From: Planctomycetaceae bacterium
GTDB taxonomy: Bacteria; Planctomycetota; Planctomycetia; Pirellulales; Pirellulaceae
DNA length: 50,312 bases
Assembly: GCA_016794985.1 (NCBI GenBank)
Contig: JAEUIQ010000085.1
Span: forward strand, 1 to 50,312
Reading direction: 5' to 3'
The translations under genes were made by a program, and so were the position numbers. Shown in pieces: positions 25,901-34,290 of the stretch. Below the pieces are notes generated by a model that was not told where the DNA came from, ran no database searches, and saw nothing but the letters and a program-made list of their open reading frames with translations. Position 1 is the stretch's first letter; the number at the start of each line of letters is the position of its first letter.

Positions 25901-27374
25901 CATCGCCTCGACTGAGACGCTGTTCTAGTTGATCCAGAACAATCAAGACCTTGCTCTTGGCCTTTGGCAGCCATAAACCTTGGCCGATTCCCGCGCACAG
26001 GTCAACCAACCCGATACCTTCCGGTGCATCGCTTAGCCTTTCGACCAGCATGCGAAGCAGTTTGGCTTCCGTATCTTCGAGCGAACAGTCTACGACAACC
26101 GAGATAATCTCCGAGGACAACAACGGCAGAAGACCAGCGCGAACGAACGAAGACTTGCCACTGCCGCTCGGGCCAAAAATAACGCCGAGCGGTGTTAGGA
26201 AGTCCACAGAGATGGGAAGCAAAATTCGTTTGAGCCAAAACTTGAGACTGAGGGGCACCCCACTGCGATCGCGAGCACCTGGCAAGAGTTCCACAAAGAA
26301 CTCCGCATCATCTGCTGTGAATGGCCGAAAGCCGCGCGAGATGAACTTCTGTCCGTCGACGGTTCGGGAGGGCGTTGGGTTGGCGATCCAATGACGCAAG
26401 TCTTCCGCCAAATCGTCGGCCGTCGGGTATCGATCTCTCTGTTGCCGCTCCAAGCATTTCAAACAGATTCGCTGCAACTCGCGGTCGATCGTCGGATCAA
26501 TCTGACGCGGGGGTCGCGGGTCGTTATGCTCGATTTGATCGTAAATTTCCTGATCATTGTTTCCCTGGAACGGGCGCCGCTTGGTCAGTAATTCGTAGAG
26601 AATCACACCCAAACTCCAGATATCGCTGCGCCCGTCCAAACGACGTGTCAAGCCAGCAACCTGTTCGGGCGGCATGTAATGAGGTGTACCGCATCGTTGT
26701 TTGGGCAGAAACAACTGCTCGCGCTCGTGCATGGCCAAGCCGAAGTCGGTGATGTACGGATTCCCTTGCTTGTCCAACAGGATGTTGGCCGGCTTGAGAT
26801 CGCGATGGTAAATGCCGCGGCGATGAGCATAGCTCAAGGCGTCAGCGATTTTAGCGACGAGGTTCGCAATCAATTGATGGTTGGTCAACGTCGCTTGTTC
26901 GGCACGCAAATCCGAGCCATCAATAAATTGCTGCACGATGGCCAACAATCCCGAAGATTCTTCGACCGCGTAGGTCTTCACGATTCCCGGATGGTCCAAC
27001 TCCATTGCTCGATTGGCTTCGTCGACGAACATCTTCAGGTCCGACGGGTCACGCAACTTTTCGGCACGAGGAAACTTCAAGGCCACCACACGACCGGCTT
27101 GGCTGTCCTCCGCGCGACACACCACTCCAAATCCACCCGACTTGACCACTTCAATGTGATGAAAACGCCCCAACTCACTGGGAATAGGTGTCGCCTCACC
27201 GACTCGGCCATTCGTGTTTCCAGACTGAACAATGGTCAGCGGCGTGTGTTGCGGAACGTGTTTTTTTTGAGAGTGATGTGAAACCGTCTGACCGGAAAAC
27301 AGATTGGACTCGGGATCGAGTTCCGCTGGATCAGGTCCGGAAAACAACTCCGGCGTCTTCGAGTCTTCGCTCAT
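22944..27374 (-). CDS. Ser/Thr protein kinase fused to STAND-type ATPase and FGE-like domain
   Basis: A protein of 1476 residues. Residues 70-330 are a complete Hanks-type kinase: glycine loop KSGGFGVV (78-85), catalytic Lys100 in VALKFPR, HRDLKPAN (190-197) and DFG (210-212). Residues of about 348-800 hold an nSTAND1-like NTPase with Walker A GPSGSGKSS (401-409) and a Walker B-like KVLIVLDQLEQ. A single membrane helix (VGLGSVALLAVALVIGWLV) lies near 811-833. An Ala/Leu-rich helical, HEAT-like region follows to about 1240. The C-terminus is a formylglycine-generating-enzyme/SUMF1-type fold (LVLEYCNWLTDDNG, GFRLLTSPEWQHA, NAEGLFDMYGNLEEI, YVGFRIARPLP). It probably acts as a membrane-spanning signalling switch; the FGE-like part may only bind ligand. 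Confidence 0.9.
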   Translation of the reverse strand: MSEDSKTPELFSGPDPAELDPESNLFSGQTVSHHSQKKHVPQHTPLTIVQSGNTNGRVGEATPIPSELGRFHHIEVVKSGGFGVVCRAEDSQAGRVVALKFPRAEKLRDPSDLKMFVDEANRAMELDHPGIVKTYAVEESSGLLAIVQQFIDGSDLRAEQATLTNHQLIANLVAKIADALSYAHRRGIYHRDLKPANILLDKQGNPYITDFGLAMHEREQLFLPKQRCGTPHYMPPEQVAGLTRRLDGRSDIWSLGVILYELLTKRRPFQGNNDQEIYDQIEHNDPRPPRQIDPTIDRELQRICLKCLERQQRDRYPTADDLAEDLRHWIANPTPSRTVDGQKFISRGFRPFTADDAEFFVELLPGARDRSGVPLSLKFWLKRILLPISVDFLTPLGVIFGPSGSGKSSFVRAGLLPLLSSEIISVVVDCSLEDTEAKLLRMLVERLSDAPEGIGLVDLCAGIGQGLWLPKAKSKVLIVLDQLEQRLSRGDDFQNSDLVRALRFCDGRSLQALVLCRDDFLTHLTRFTYGLGFDLREGENAQAIDLFERKHARRILVKYGQAFGQLPDDAELTPAHEEFFRVVFSELATADYVVCVRLVMFAELFRGRPWTLTELQEVGGVAGVGEKFLEATFGSESRDKRLRSQAPLAQRILAALLPPMGADIRSGSKLKSELQTICGASTSAQVFEETLKSLDGQLKLISPGETGASSIGSGTDDLPTIAYQLTHDSLIESIRGWLDRQLGRTRQGRAQLRLRELGAQVRPGRDPRYLPTHAEWLSWQWLLRKSPRSPGEQAVWAAGRRRLLRHVGLGSVALLAVALVIGWLVSDSARQRREERVAQAIDNLLQDQFSAVPAALTQLDAESELALPRLLTIYEAQPNGSAARLRAALGIAADHPSAREALIAAAISPESTPDQLQVIVQRLGQTNGVSSASWSAVYADSKEDPRRRLRAFVAEVCTEPTSNRWADHGPALVGALVAEPISMVPQWLTILAPASSELLPHFRELFASAHPATDLSALALGIVSMSPTRSSAIEYFLDQAHRWKTPQFKAATSAMAALGLANDLNTLARERWTGEADPWRLVTLSLAMANAGHRDPLVQLYGRSPSDPARILAVHAAVPGRLNLSVLREIYREQRLELWENHDLRRSVLLAFCQQASSVVDATVRDWLDDVALHHVVNDPDAGCFSAAELLMRRLGHDPRVSGRPQRRAKSDPDGRLGHVLIDRNGLAFSIIPDPSNPDGSLAVCTTELTYQEILDFVSARSELVAKYGTPRPSLDGLPVETAALNFLPFEHGRPETDLSLVLEYCNWLTDDNGLGASERSYPAGWKPSEVPKIVVDPQRKGFRLLTSPEWQHANRSSDAPLNLRSPDGAVMLDFAWSFENSRTSDRSVASLLPNAEGLFDMYGNLEEICHASQAASPNAAGYFTHGNTRRSQITAFSNSPAGIGAEPLSSVDIYTTYVGFRIARPLPNVSPTHTE

Positions 27375-27755
27375 GGCTGCAACCCCAGGGCTACTTTACG
27401 TTTTACAAAGGGCCGGCGGCGGACTGCGACATACAACGCCACTCCAAAGGTGTTGGCCCGTCGCGGTTTCATGGCCAACGAACAAACACATAACGCTGCG
27501 TAATATACTACATGACGCTACCGAAAGCGATCTACGTCGACGGCATTCGACAGAAGTCGTCAACATGTCAGGGGTTCGCCGGAATTCCAACTACGACGCA
27601 TCAGACACGCTCGGTGTGTCGTCCTCGGCTCCGCAAAAATCAAAGTTTCTGACTCATCTTGTCCGATGACAAGTGGCTGAGGCCCTTGGTCTTGGACCCA
27701 AATTGCGGGTGACGGCGGTACGTTGATTGGAGGTTTGGTTGTTGGCAGTGGGCAT
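27375..27755. other. Intergenic region, no gene seen
   Basis: About 380 bp upstream of the kinase gene and downstream of the hydrolase. I see no RNA gene and no convincing reading frame. A minor hairpin CTTGTC-CGAT-GACAAG lies at 27658-27673, near the hydrolase 3' end, without a T tract. The kinase promoter must lie here but no clear -35/-10 pair stands out. Confidence 0.5.
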
Positions 27756-28826
27756 CTATTTCATTTGCCACTGATCGGCTTTGGCCAATACCGCGCGGGC
27801 TTGATCGCTTTGCAGCCAAGCTTTGGCGGCAGGGTCCTCGCGTAAGTAGGCGTCCCAAAATGCGGTGCTAATAGCCTCGATGGCGCGATGATGTTCCGGC
27901 TTTCTTGCGCGTTGCTCCCCAGCGAGTTTGTGGTCGGTGAAAATCGAGTGCTCCGCTTCATTCAAAACCAACTCGTACTTGTCGCCGGCAGGCAAAGCCG
28001 GGAACACCTGACGCCGCGATTCGGGTGTTTGTTCGCCAATCGGTGAGCCATCATGTGTGCCTGTCATTAACATCCAAGGAATCTTCACGCCGCGAAACGC
28101 TCGTTCTGGGCTGCCGACAGCGGGAATTCCCGGACTCATCACCACCGCGGCCCGAATGCGGGGATCTGCGTTCGACCGACCGAGAGGATTGGATTGCCCA
28201 CTCATGTTTTGAGTCGTCACGGCACCGAAGGAATGCCCCGACATTCCAACCCGTTGCAAGTTGAGCTTGCCGGCCAATTCATGCTCTGTGGTTTGGTTCC
28301 ACTTCTCCAATTGATCCAACACGGCTGGAACATCACCCAATCGCATTGCTAGTTGCTCGCCGTTGGCCGCTTGCACCAACGCGCGACGGCGATTGAGTAG
28401 CGACTCGCCTTTCCAAACACTCTCGTCGCTGCCGGGATGCTGGAGGAAGACGGCGACATAGCCACGCTTGGACCAATGTTGGCCCAAGAACTTGGAGCCC
28501 TCGCGGCTGCCACCAAGGCCGTGACTGAATAGGACGACAGGTTGTGGCTCGGTTGTCGCCGGCGGCAAATAAATTCGAATGGGTATGTCCCGTTTTCGCT
28601 TGGGATCCGCCACGGTGTAGTCGCGAATCAAAGTGTCCCCAGCAACAATCGCTCGGCGAGGGTCGTAGTCGCCAACGATTTCTCCGGGACCCCAAGCGGC
28701 CACTGAGGGCGCGGAACGTGTGATCGACGAATTCGACGGCTCGAGCTCCTGCCCTCGAGTTCGAAATCGTCCAACACCCAAGGCGAAACAAGTCACAAAC
28801 ACAATCAACCATGTCCAACGTTGCAT
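27756..28826 (-). CDS. Exported alpha/beta hydrolase of the dienelactone hydrolase/chlorophyllase type
   Basis: 356 residues from the ATG at 28826, chosen because the signal peptide MQRWTWLIVFVTCFALGVG begins there; the frame is open to 28997 but the extra residues look unnatural. Family motifs are the oxyanion segment PVVLFSHGLGGSREG (97-111), nucleophile elbow GMSGHSFGA with Ser199, the acid in MLMTGTHDGSP and the His in NEAEHSIF. It is probably periplasmic. The substrate is unknown; relatives cleave esters or short polymers. No operon partner: the kinase gene on the same strand is 380 bp away and the next gene is divergent. Confidence 0.82.
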   Translation of the reverse strand: MQRWTWLIVFVTCFALGVGRFRTRGQELEPSNSSITRSAPSVAAWGPGEIVGDYDPRRAIVAGDTLIRDYTVADPKRKRDIPIRIYLPPATTEPQPVVLFSHGLGGSREGSKFLGQHWSKRGYVAVFLQHPGSDESVWKGESLLNRRRALVQAANGEQLAMRLGDVPAVLDQLEKWNQTTEHELAGKLNLQRVGMSGHSFGAVTTQNMSGQSNPLGRSNADPRIRAAVVMSPGIPAVGSPERAFRGVKIPWMLMTGTHDGSPIGEQTPESRRQVFPALPAGDKYELVLNEAEHSIFTDHKLAGEQRARKPEHHRAIEAISTAFWDAYLREDPAAKAWLQSDQARAVLAKADQWQMK

Positions 28827-29088
28827 CGACGAATTCCCAAGTAAAAAATGATCCGACCCCAACTCTAACACGCCATCCGGCCAATTTCCGGACAAAGGCG
28901 TCGAGAAGATGGAGCGGCTCGAAATCAAATTTTCGGGCTCCGATCCCGCCATCTTCCCATCAAAGCGATTGTGCCGGTTGTGGGGGCCGTGCGGCAACGA
29001 CTTTGGTTCTGCCCTCGGCAGTCGCCCCTACGATCGAGACGCCGATCGGTCGATAACTAACACAGGCCTTTTCGAGGAACCAAACACC

Positions 29089-29436
29089 ATGACTTTTTCA
29101 TCTTCAACCGCCACGGGCGCCGTAGCCGCGTCCAAGTTGTTGAAACTGATCCTAGAACTCGATCCGCAACTCTCGACAGAAGACGTCTTTCGCGTGGGTT
29201 ATCTGTTGACCATGCACGCCGATCTTCAACGATTGGACCAACCGGAATACATCCAAGACGTGTGGCTCGAGCTGACGCTGAGGCTCCAAGCCGCGGCCGA
29301 CCAACAAGCTGCGGTCAGCGAAGAATTAGATAGTTTGGCCAGCACTGATCCGCAGAAGTTTACACCGCACCAGGTCTGGCTGCTGATCAAAGCGATCAAA
29401 GTCTTGAGCCAGACGTTGGAGTTTTACTCCAAGTAA
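29089..29436 (+). CDS. Small helical protein, unknown
   Basis: 115 residues from the ATG at 29089, selected because GAGGAA precedes it by a good distance; the frame is open to 28909 but the extension overlaps the hydrolase gene antisense. It is predicted almost wholly alpha-helical (AASKLLKLILELDPQLSTED, DVWLELTLRLQAAADQQAAV, HQVWLLIKAIKVLSQTLEF). No Cys, no signal peptide and no membrane segment, so a cytoplasmic protein-protein or oligomeric role is likely. I do not recognise a family. Confidence 0.6.
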   Translation: MTFSSSTATGAVAASKLLKLILELDPQLSTEDVFRVGYLLTMHADLQRLDQPEYIQDVWLELTLRLQAAADQQAAVSEELDSLASTDPQKFTPHQVWLLIKAIKVLSQTLEFYSK

Positions 29437-29520
29437 CGAGCGGCGCAAGGACGCTGCTTGTGGTTCGGTTTGGGAAGCAACACGGGTACGCGGCTTCGCG
29501 GGGCGGGATGTTTCGCGCCT

Positions 29521-29660
29521 AAAACAGACCCGAAGGGGCCGAAACAACCCTAGCCAGTGCGCGTTAGCCGCCAGTTGCAGTCGGTCCAGAATCCGAAAAG
29601 GCACGCCGGGCCCGCACCACGGTCCTGGATTGGCTTGAAAAAGTTTTTCGCGGCGCCGGG
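29521..29660 (+). repeat. Dispersed repeat family C, copy 2
   Basis: The core GGCCGAAACAACCCTAGCC at 29537-29555 is shared with 44769-44787 and, reversed, 281-300. Similarity to the copy near 44745 extends further: a flanking GACCCGAAG before it, then a GTGCGCGTT, GCCGCC, TCCAGAA...AAAAGGC, and TTGAAAAAGTTTTTC order after it. It is intergenic in every case. Confidence 0.7.
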
Positions 29661-29688
29661 CACGGAGTGCAAACCACGTTGCTCGATG

Positions 29689-30225
29689 TCATAGGTTGCG
29701 AAACGCGTCTTCGAAGTCATCCGAACCCATCCGCGCGTGAGAGACTTCCATCACCTTCCAGGTGCCCGGTCCGATCTTGTTCAACTGCAACCGGACTCGG
29801 ATCGGGCCGCCGGTGCCCAAGTCGGCAACGGTACCAGTGGCCAAGAATTCTATTTCGGCTGTGGTCACCCCCTCGCGAACGTCGAACTTGGGGTCACGCG
29901 ATAGTTGCGTGACGTTGCAGTTGGTGAACCGATACTTCTTCAAGTTGGCGCCCACCTGGGCTCGATGTCGCTCGTCCAAGTGCGTCAGAAGTTCGTCAAT
30001 TTCGTTCTTTCGCACCAAATCGCGATAATGATAAATCGTTCGATACAAGGATTCACGATCCGTCTCGTACCAACGTTCGAAAGTCAGCAACCCAGCAAAA
30101 AAGCATATGCCGACCAACAGCAACTTTAGCCAGCCAGACTGTCCGGTATGCGTCCACAATACCAACGGGGTGAGGCAAGCGATCGTGCCCAAAATAACGA
30201 TTGTGAGTGGATTTTCGACAAACAT
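29689..30225 (-). CDS. Membrane-anchored protein with an NTF2-like C-terminal domain
   Basis: 178 residues from the ATG at 30225. Two membrane helices at the N-terminus (PLTIVILGTIACLTPLVLW and WLKLLLVGICFFAGLLTF) are followed by a soluble domain of about 120 residues. The order is helices (YRTIYHYRDLVRKNEIDELL) and then three beta strands with matching ends (FLATGTVADLGTGGPIRVRL, WKVMEVSHARM), which resembles an NTF2/SnoaL-type cone fold. No catalytic motif is seen. It lies 73 bp upstream of the exporter permease stop, on the same strand but behind it, so it might be transcribed separately. Confidence 0.65.
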   Translation of the reverse strand: MFVENPLTIVILGTIACLTPLVLWTHTGQSGWLKLLLVGICFFAGLLTFERWYETDRESLYRTIYHYRDLVRKNEIDELLTHLDERHRAQVGANLKKYRFTNCNVTQLSRDPKFDVREGVTTAEIEFLATGTVADLGTGGPIRVRLQLNKIGPGTWKVMEVSHARMGSDDFEDAFRNL

Positions 30226-30297
30226 GCGCGACTTCGGCACTTCGAGACAAGGGGCCCCAAGAACCGAAGCGTCGAGCCAACGCGAAAAAATGTGTCT

Positions 30298-31638
30298 CTA
30301 TTCGTGCCGCAACGCTTCGATCGGATCCATTTTAGCCGCTCGAATGGCAGGGTACACCCCGAAAACAACACCGACCGCCACGCTAATCCCGAAAGCCAAC
30401 GGGATCGAAGAAGGAACAATTTGTGGTGTCATGCCTTTCACGGAATCGGGCAAGTTGTCGTACACCGCTGGGAAGAAAGATTCTAGTCCCATACGCAGGC
30501 CTTCGACGACCACCGGACAGAATAGCCCAACCAATATTCCGGTCACACCGCCCACGACGCTCAACACGACGGTTTCCACCAGGAACTGGTGAATGATGTC
30601 ACGACGTTTGGCACCCAAGGCCCGACGGATGCCGATTTCGCGGGTTCGCTCGGTGACGGTAGCCAACATGATGTTCATAATCCCAATTCCACCCACCACC
30701 AAACTAATTGCCGCAATCAGGCCCATGAAAATCATGAACATGAGTTTGGTTACTTTCGCTTGTTCCAACAACTCGTATGGAACCACCATCGCAATGTCTT
30801 CACGTTGCGGATTGGTTCGCTTCAGCGTGGTCTCGATCAGTTTGGCAGTCCGCGGCACATCCGCCACGGTTCGAACCCGAACAGTCACTTGGCTCAATTC
30901 GAAAATTTCAGCGGTAAACGAACCGCCGGCCCGCTTCTGTCGCATGTCGCCGAATTGGGCGTGCATGGTCTTGATCGGAATGTAGACATCCATCGAGAAG
31001 TCCTGGGCCGCCAAGGAACCGCCGACTGCCGCAGTGGCCTCTTTATGCTTGAGCACACCAATGATTTTGTAATAGGTGTTTTCTTCTGGTAGGAAAACCG
31101 TTTTGTGAATCGGATCTTCCGAGGGGAACAATTTCCGCGCCAATTGGGCGGCAATCACACACACTGGCGGTGCATTGTCGTTCTCGACGTCGGTAAAAAA
31201 GTGTCCGCGATCAATTTTCAAGCCCACCACTTCGCGGTAAGCCGGTGAACAACCGACCAAACGCCCATCAATCGGCTTGAGATTGGCGTTCCCCGTGTTG
31301 GTGAATCGCATCGGCATCTCGCGAATCGAGACCGTTGAATCAATGGTGGAGATCGTCCGCTCCATCAAATCCTTCTCGGCTCGGGTCAATCCGTAAGGAG
31401 TGATTTCACCAAAGTTCCCGGTACCATCATCCGGCGGCTTGATCGACCGAACCATGATGTTCTGAGCACCGAGACTCTCGATTTGCTCTTGAGCCTTCTG
31501 GCTGATCCCTTCACCGATCGCCAACAACGCGATCACACTGGCGACACCAATAAAGATACCCAGCACCGTTAGAATCGACCGCATGGGGTGCAGCAACAAG
31601 CTTTTGACACCAAGTTGCCACGTCCGAAACCAAATCAT
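30298..31638 (-). CDS. MacB-type ABC transporter permease
   Basis: A protein of 446 residues. The N-terminal membrane helix (MRSILTVLGIFIGVASVIAL) is followed by a large periplasmic MacB_PCD domain (residues of about 45-310, starting GEGISQKAQEQIESLGAQNI). Three C-terminal helices follow, within LMFMIFMGLIAAISLVVGGI, SVVGGVTGILVGLFCPVVVE and PLAFGISVAVGVVFGVYPAI. The typical family motifs IMNIMLATVTERTREIGIRR and AAKMDPIEALRHE at the end are clear. It uses the separately encoded ATPase and adaptor just upstream. The substrate (antibiotic, lipid or peptide) cannot be told. Confidence 0.93.
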   Translation of the reverse strand: MIWFRTWQLGVKSLLLHPMRSILTVLGIFIGVASVIALLAIGEGISQKAQEQIESLGAQNIMVRSIKPPDDGTGNFGEITPYGLTRAEKDLMERTISTIDSTVSIREMPMRFTNTGNANLKPIDGRLVGCSPAYREVVGLKIDRGHFFTDVENDNAPPVCVIAAQLARKLFPSEDPIHKTVFLPEENTYYKIIGVLKHKEATAAVGGSLAAQDFSMDVYIPIKTMHAQFGDMRQKRAGGSFTAEIFELSQVTVRVRTVADVPRTAKLIETTLKRTNPQREDIAMVVPYELLEQAKVTKLMFMIFMGLIAAISLVVGGIGIMNIMLATVTERTREIGIRRALGAKRRDIIHQFLVETVVLSVVGGVTGILVGLFCPVVVEGLRMGLESFFPAVYDNLPDSVKGMTPQIVPSSIPLAFGISVAVGVVFGVYPAIRAAKMDPIEALRHE

Positions 31639-31663
31639 AGTTGCTTGTTCTTCTCACAAGGTC

Positions 31664-32437
31664 CTAATCCACCGAGCGTCGCTCGACGGGCTTTGACAAA
31701 TCATAAATTTTGCGATTCGTGTTGCGAATATCGCTTTGCACAAGCCCGTCCTTGAGTCGAATCACCCGCTTGGCATGCTCCGAAACCTCGTCTTCATGCG
31801 TGACCATGATGATCGTTCTTCCCTCGTCATTGAGACGTTGGAACATGCGCAGGATCTCTTCGGTTGTCACCGAATCCAAATTTCCTGTCGCTTCGTCCGC
31901 CAAGATGAAGTAGGGATCGTTCACCAACGACCGAGCGATCGCCACACGTTGTTGCTGCCCACCCGAGAGCTGATTGGGCCGATGATCCAATCGCTCGCCC
32001 AAGCCAACCATTTTGGCTAACTCAATGCATCGCTTCACGCTTTCGCGGTCATTACGGCCTTGGTAGTACAACGGCACACCAATGTTTTCCACGACCGTCA
32101 ATTGCTGGATCAAGTTGTACGACTGAAAGACAAACCCAATCCGAGTCGAACGAATATCCGAACGCTGGTCATCGTTCATCAAAGCCACGTTATCTTGGCC
32201 CAACATGAAGCTGCCGCTGGTCGGACGATCCAAACACCCCAACAAATTCAACAGAGTACTTTTGCCAGAACCGGAAGGCCCCATGATCGCAACGTAATCA
32301 CCTTGCGGCACATTAAATGAGACGCCGCGTAGCGCTCGTACCGTTTCGCTTTTCAGCACGTAATGCTTCTGCAATTCATGGATCTCAACAGCATTCGCTG
32401 TCGATCGTGCTGGGCTTTCCAGCGTGACTTGGCTCAC
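31664..32437 (-). CDS. ABC transporter ATP-binding protein (LolD/MacB type)
   Basis: 257 residues from a GTG at 32437, preferred to the TTG at 32452 because GGAAGG sits 7 bp ahead. Walker A MGPSGSGKST (residues 52-61), Q-loop FQSYNL, signature LSGGQ (157-161), Walker B ILADEATGNLD (178-188) and the His-loop VTHE are all present, so it should hydrolyse ATP. It powers the MacB-like permease encoded 25 bp downstream. It starts 20 bp after the adaptor gene, so adaptor, ATPase and permease form one transcript. Confidence 0.95.
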   Translation of the reverse strand: MSQVTLESPARSTANAVEIHELQKHYVLKSETVRALRGVSFNVPQGDYVAIMGPSGSGKSTLLNLLGCLDRPTSGSFMLGQDNVALMNDDQRSDIRSTRIGFVFQSYNLIQQLTVVENIGVPLYYQGRNDRESVKRCIELAKMVGLGERLDHRPNQLSGGQQQRVAIARSLVNDPYFILADEATGNLDSVTTEEILRMFQRLNDEGRTIIMVTHEDEVSEHAKRVIRLKDGLVQSDIRNTNRKIYDLSKPVERRSVD

Positions 32438-32457
32438 GGGATGACCTTCCAATTGTA

Positions 32458-34290
32458 TTACGATTTGGAACCAGCAACGACAGGTTCGGGATTAGGTCCG
32501 CCACCACCTGGCCCGCGTCCACCACCACCCGGCCCACCACCACCTGGTCCACCACCGCCACCTGGTCCACGCCCACCCGGTCCACCGCCGCCCGGTCCAC
32601 CACCGCCTGGTCCACCGCGTTCACGGGCTCGTTGCTCAAAGGCAGCGAAGGCCTTGGTCAGTTCTTCCTTGCTCACGGCCTTATCTTTGTTAGCGTCGGC
32701 CCCGGAAAACATCATGCGCATGCGCTCGTCAACCGCCAACAGTTCGGTTTCACTCAGCGAACCGTCTTTGTCCGAATCGTATTGGACGAACAATTCGTCT
32801 ACCCGGCTTCCGCCCGGTTGTTGTTTCGCTTTCGCAAGTTGATCTTCAGCCATCTTCTTTTCGTCGTCGGTCATTTCGATCGGCTGATCCAAAATCGCCT
32901 CCGGCAACTCCAGCATCTCTTTGTATTCGCCCGGATTCATAACCACTTCCTCGCCAACTTCCAATCCTTCGCGGATAGCCGTTGTGGTCGAGTTGTCGCC
33001 CTCCGTTTTAACTTCGCGAGATTCGAAATCATTTTCGCCGCGCTTGACCAAGCAGAAGTAACGATTCTGCACCCCGTAAACCGCCTGAACCGGAATCTGA
33101 ACGCGATCCTTCTCCAATCGGGATTGGATGGATACAGAAGCTTTCATGCCGGTAATCAACTCCGCTGGCCCGTTGAGGATTCGAACAAAAACCGCATACT
33201 TCCGCACGCTGCTGGCCATCCAACCGCCTTGCTCGGCATATTGGTTGACCTTCGTAACCACACCTTTAATGACTTGGTTGTTGAGTGCGTTGACGCGAAT
33301 CTCGGCGGGCATCCCCACGCGAATCGAGGTAATGCTTTGTTCTTGTACTAACGCTTTGACTTCCATCTTCTCGGGGTTGGGCAAGCGAACCAACACTTGT
33401 CCTTCGCGGACTTCAGCGCCCGGCTCCAGCACCCAATCCGTTCCGCCACCACGTCGCGAGGACTCTTTGTTGTAGACCACCTGCCCGGAAACTCCCGGCG
33501 GTACGACGATCTTGCACTTGGCGATCTGCTGTACGATTTCTTCCAGCTTTTCAGTTTCGACCCGCAAAGCCTCTTCGTCGTTTTCCTTTTTGACTTTCGC
33601 TGCTTGAATATCGCTGTTCAAGCGAATGGTTTCTTTTTTTCGGCTGTAATCTTCCAGAATCGCCAACTGCTTCTTCACCAGCTCAATCTTGCGTTCGCCT
33701 TGCATCATTGCCAAACGTTCGGTTTCCAATTGTTGCTTGGTAATGAATCCCTTGGCTTGCATCTTCTCGCTATAACCAAAGTTCTCTTGAGCAATCTTCA
33801 AGTCTTGCTCGGCCGCCACCAAATTCATGCTCAACTCGGTCCGCTTTTCCTCAAAAGTGCCGTTCTCGTACTCTTCCAAGGAAACAAGGGCGGTTTCATA
33901 GTCGGTCGCAGAACGAATCTTTTGGGTTTGGGCGTTGGCGACCGCAATCCGCTGTTGCTCCAATTCCTTCTCGAACGACGCCGAATCCAACGAAACCAAG
34001 AAATCACCCGGGTTCACTCGAGTTCCTTCCGGAACCACTTGCAGAACATTCACCACGCCATTTCTCGCGCGAACCTCGCACTTGATTTCCACGTTTTCGC
34101 TGCTCTGCAAATCTCCGTCACATAACACATTGGCTACGAAGTCGCCCTTGGTAACTTTCGCCAGCACAGGGTTGAAAACGGTGTTGGCCGTTTGGGCTTT
34201 GAACCAATACACCCCACCAGCGCCCATGGCAATCAGAATCACCACCCCGATCAACAAGGTAACCAAAGAGAATCCGGCAGGCTTCAACAT
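32458..34290 (-). CDS. HlyD/MacA-type efflux adaptor with EF-hands and a Gly/Pro tail
   Basis: 610 residues from the ATG at 34290, with AGGAG 8 bp upstream; the frame opens at 34359 but lacks a ribosome-binding site there. An N-terminal membrane anchor (FSLVTLLIGVVILIAMGAGG) is followed by the lipoyl/barrel-sandwich domain, a long coiled-coil hairpin (residues of about 120-270), and the second lipoyl half (VLEPGAEVREGQVLVRLPNP). The beta-barrel part includes VGMPAEIRVNALNNQVIKGV. Unusual for this family, residues of about 500-545 hold two EF-hand loops (DSDKDGSLSETE and DANKDKAVSKEE), and the tail is GGPGGGGPGG-type low complexity. It links the inner-membrane ABC exporter to an outer-membrane partner not found here. 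Confidence 0.9.
   Translation of the reverse strand: MLKPAGFSLVTLLIGVVILIAMGAGGVYWFKAQTANTVFNPVLAKVTKGDFVANVLCDGDLQSSENVEIKCEVRARNGVVNVLQVVPEGTRVNPGDFLVSLDSASFEKELEQQRIAVANAQTQKIRSATDYETALVSLEEYENGTFEEKRTELSMNLVAAEQDLKIAQENFGYSEKMQAKGFITKQQLETERLAMMQGERKIELVKKQLAILEDYSRKKETIRLNSDIQAAKVKKENDEEALRVETEKLEEIVQQIAKCKIVVPPGVSGQVVYNKESSRRGGGTDWVLEPGAEVREGQVLVRLPNPEKMEVKALVQEQSITSIRVGMPAEIRVNALNNQVIKGVVTKVNQYAEQGGWMASSVRKYAVFVRILNGPAELITGMKASVSIQSRLEKDRVQIPVQAVYGVQNRYFCLVKRGENDFESREVKTEGDNSTTTAIREGLEVGEEVVMNPGEYKEMLELPEAILDQPIEMTDDEKKMAEDQLAKAKQQPGGSRVDELFVQYDSDKDGSLSETELLAVDERMRMMFSGADANKDKAVSKEELTKAFAAFEQRARERGGPGGGGPGGGGPGGRGPGGGGGPGGGGPGGGGRGPGGGGPNPEPVVAGSKS

Noticed and set aside
28909..29088. 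Longer start for the small helical protein
   Set aside because: The extra part overlaps the divergent hydrolase leader. GAGGAA precedes the ATG at 29089.
30589..31092. Plus-strand frame of 167 codons opposite the ABC permease
   Set aside because: It lies within the coding region of a well-supported MacB-type permease and has no signature.
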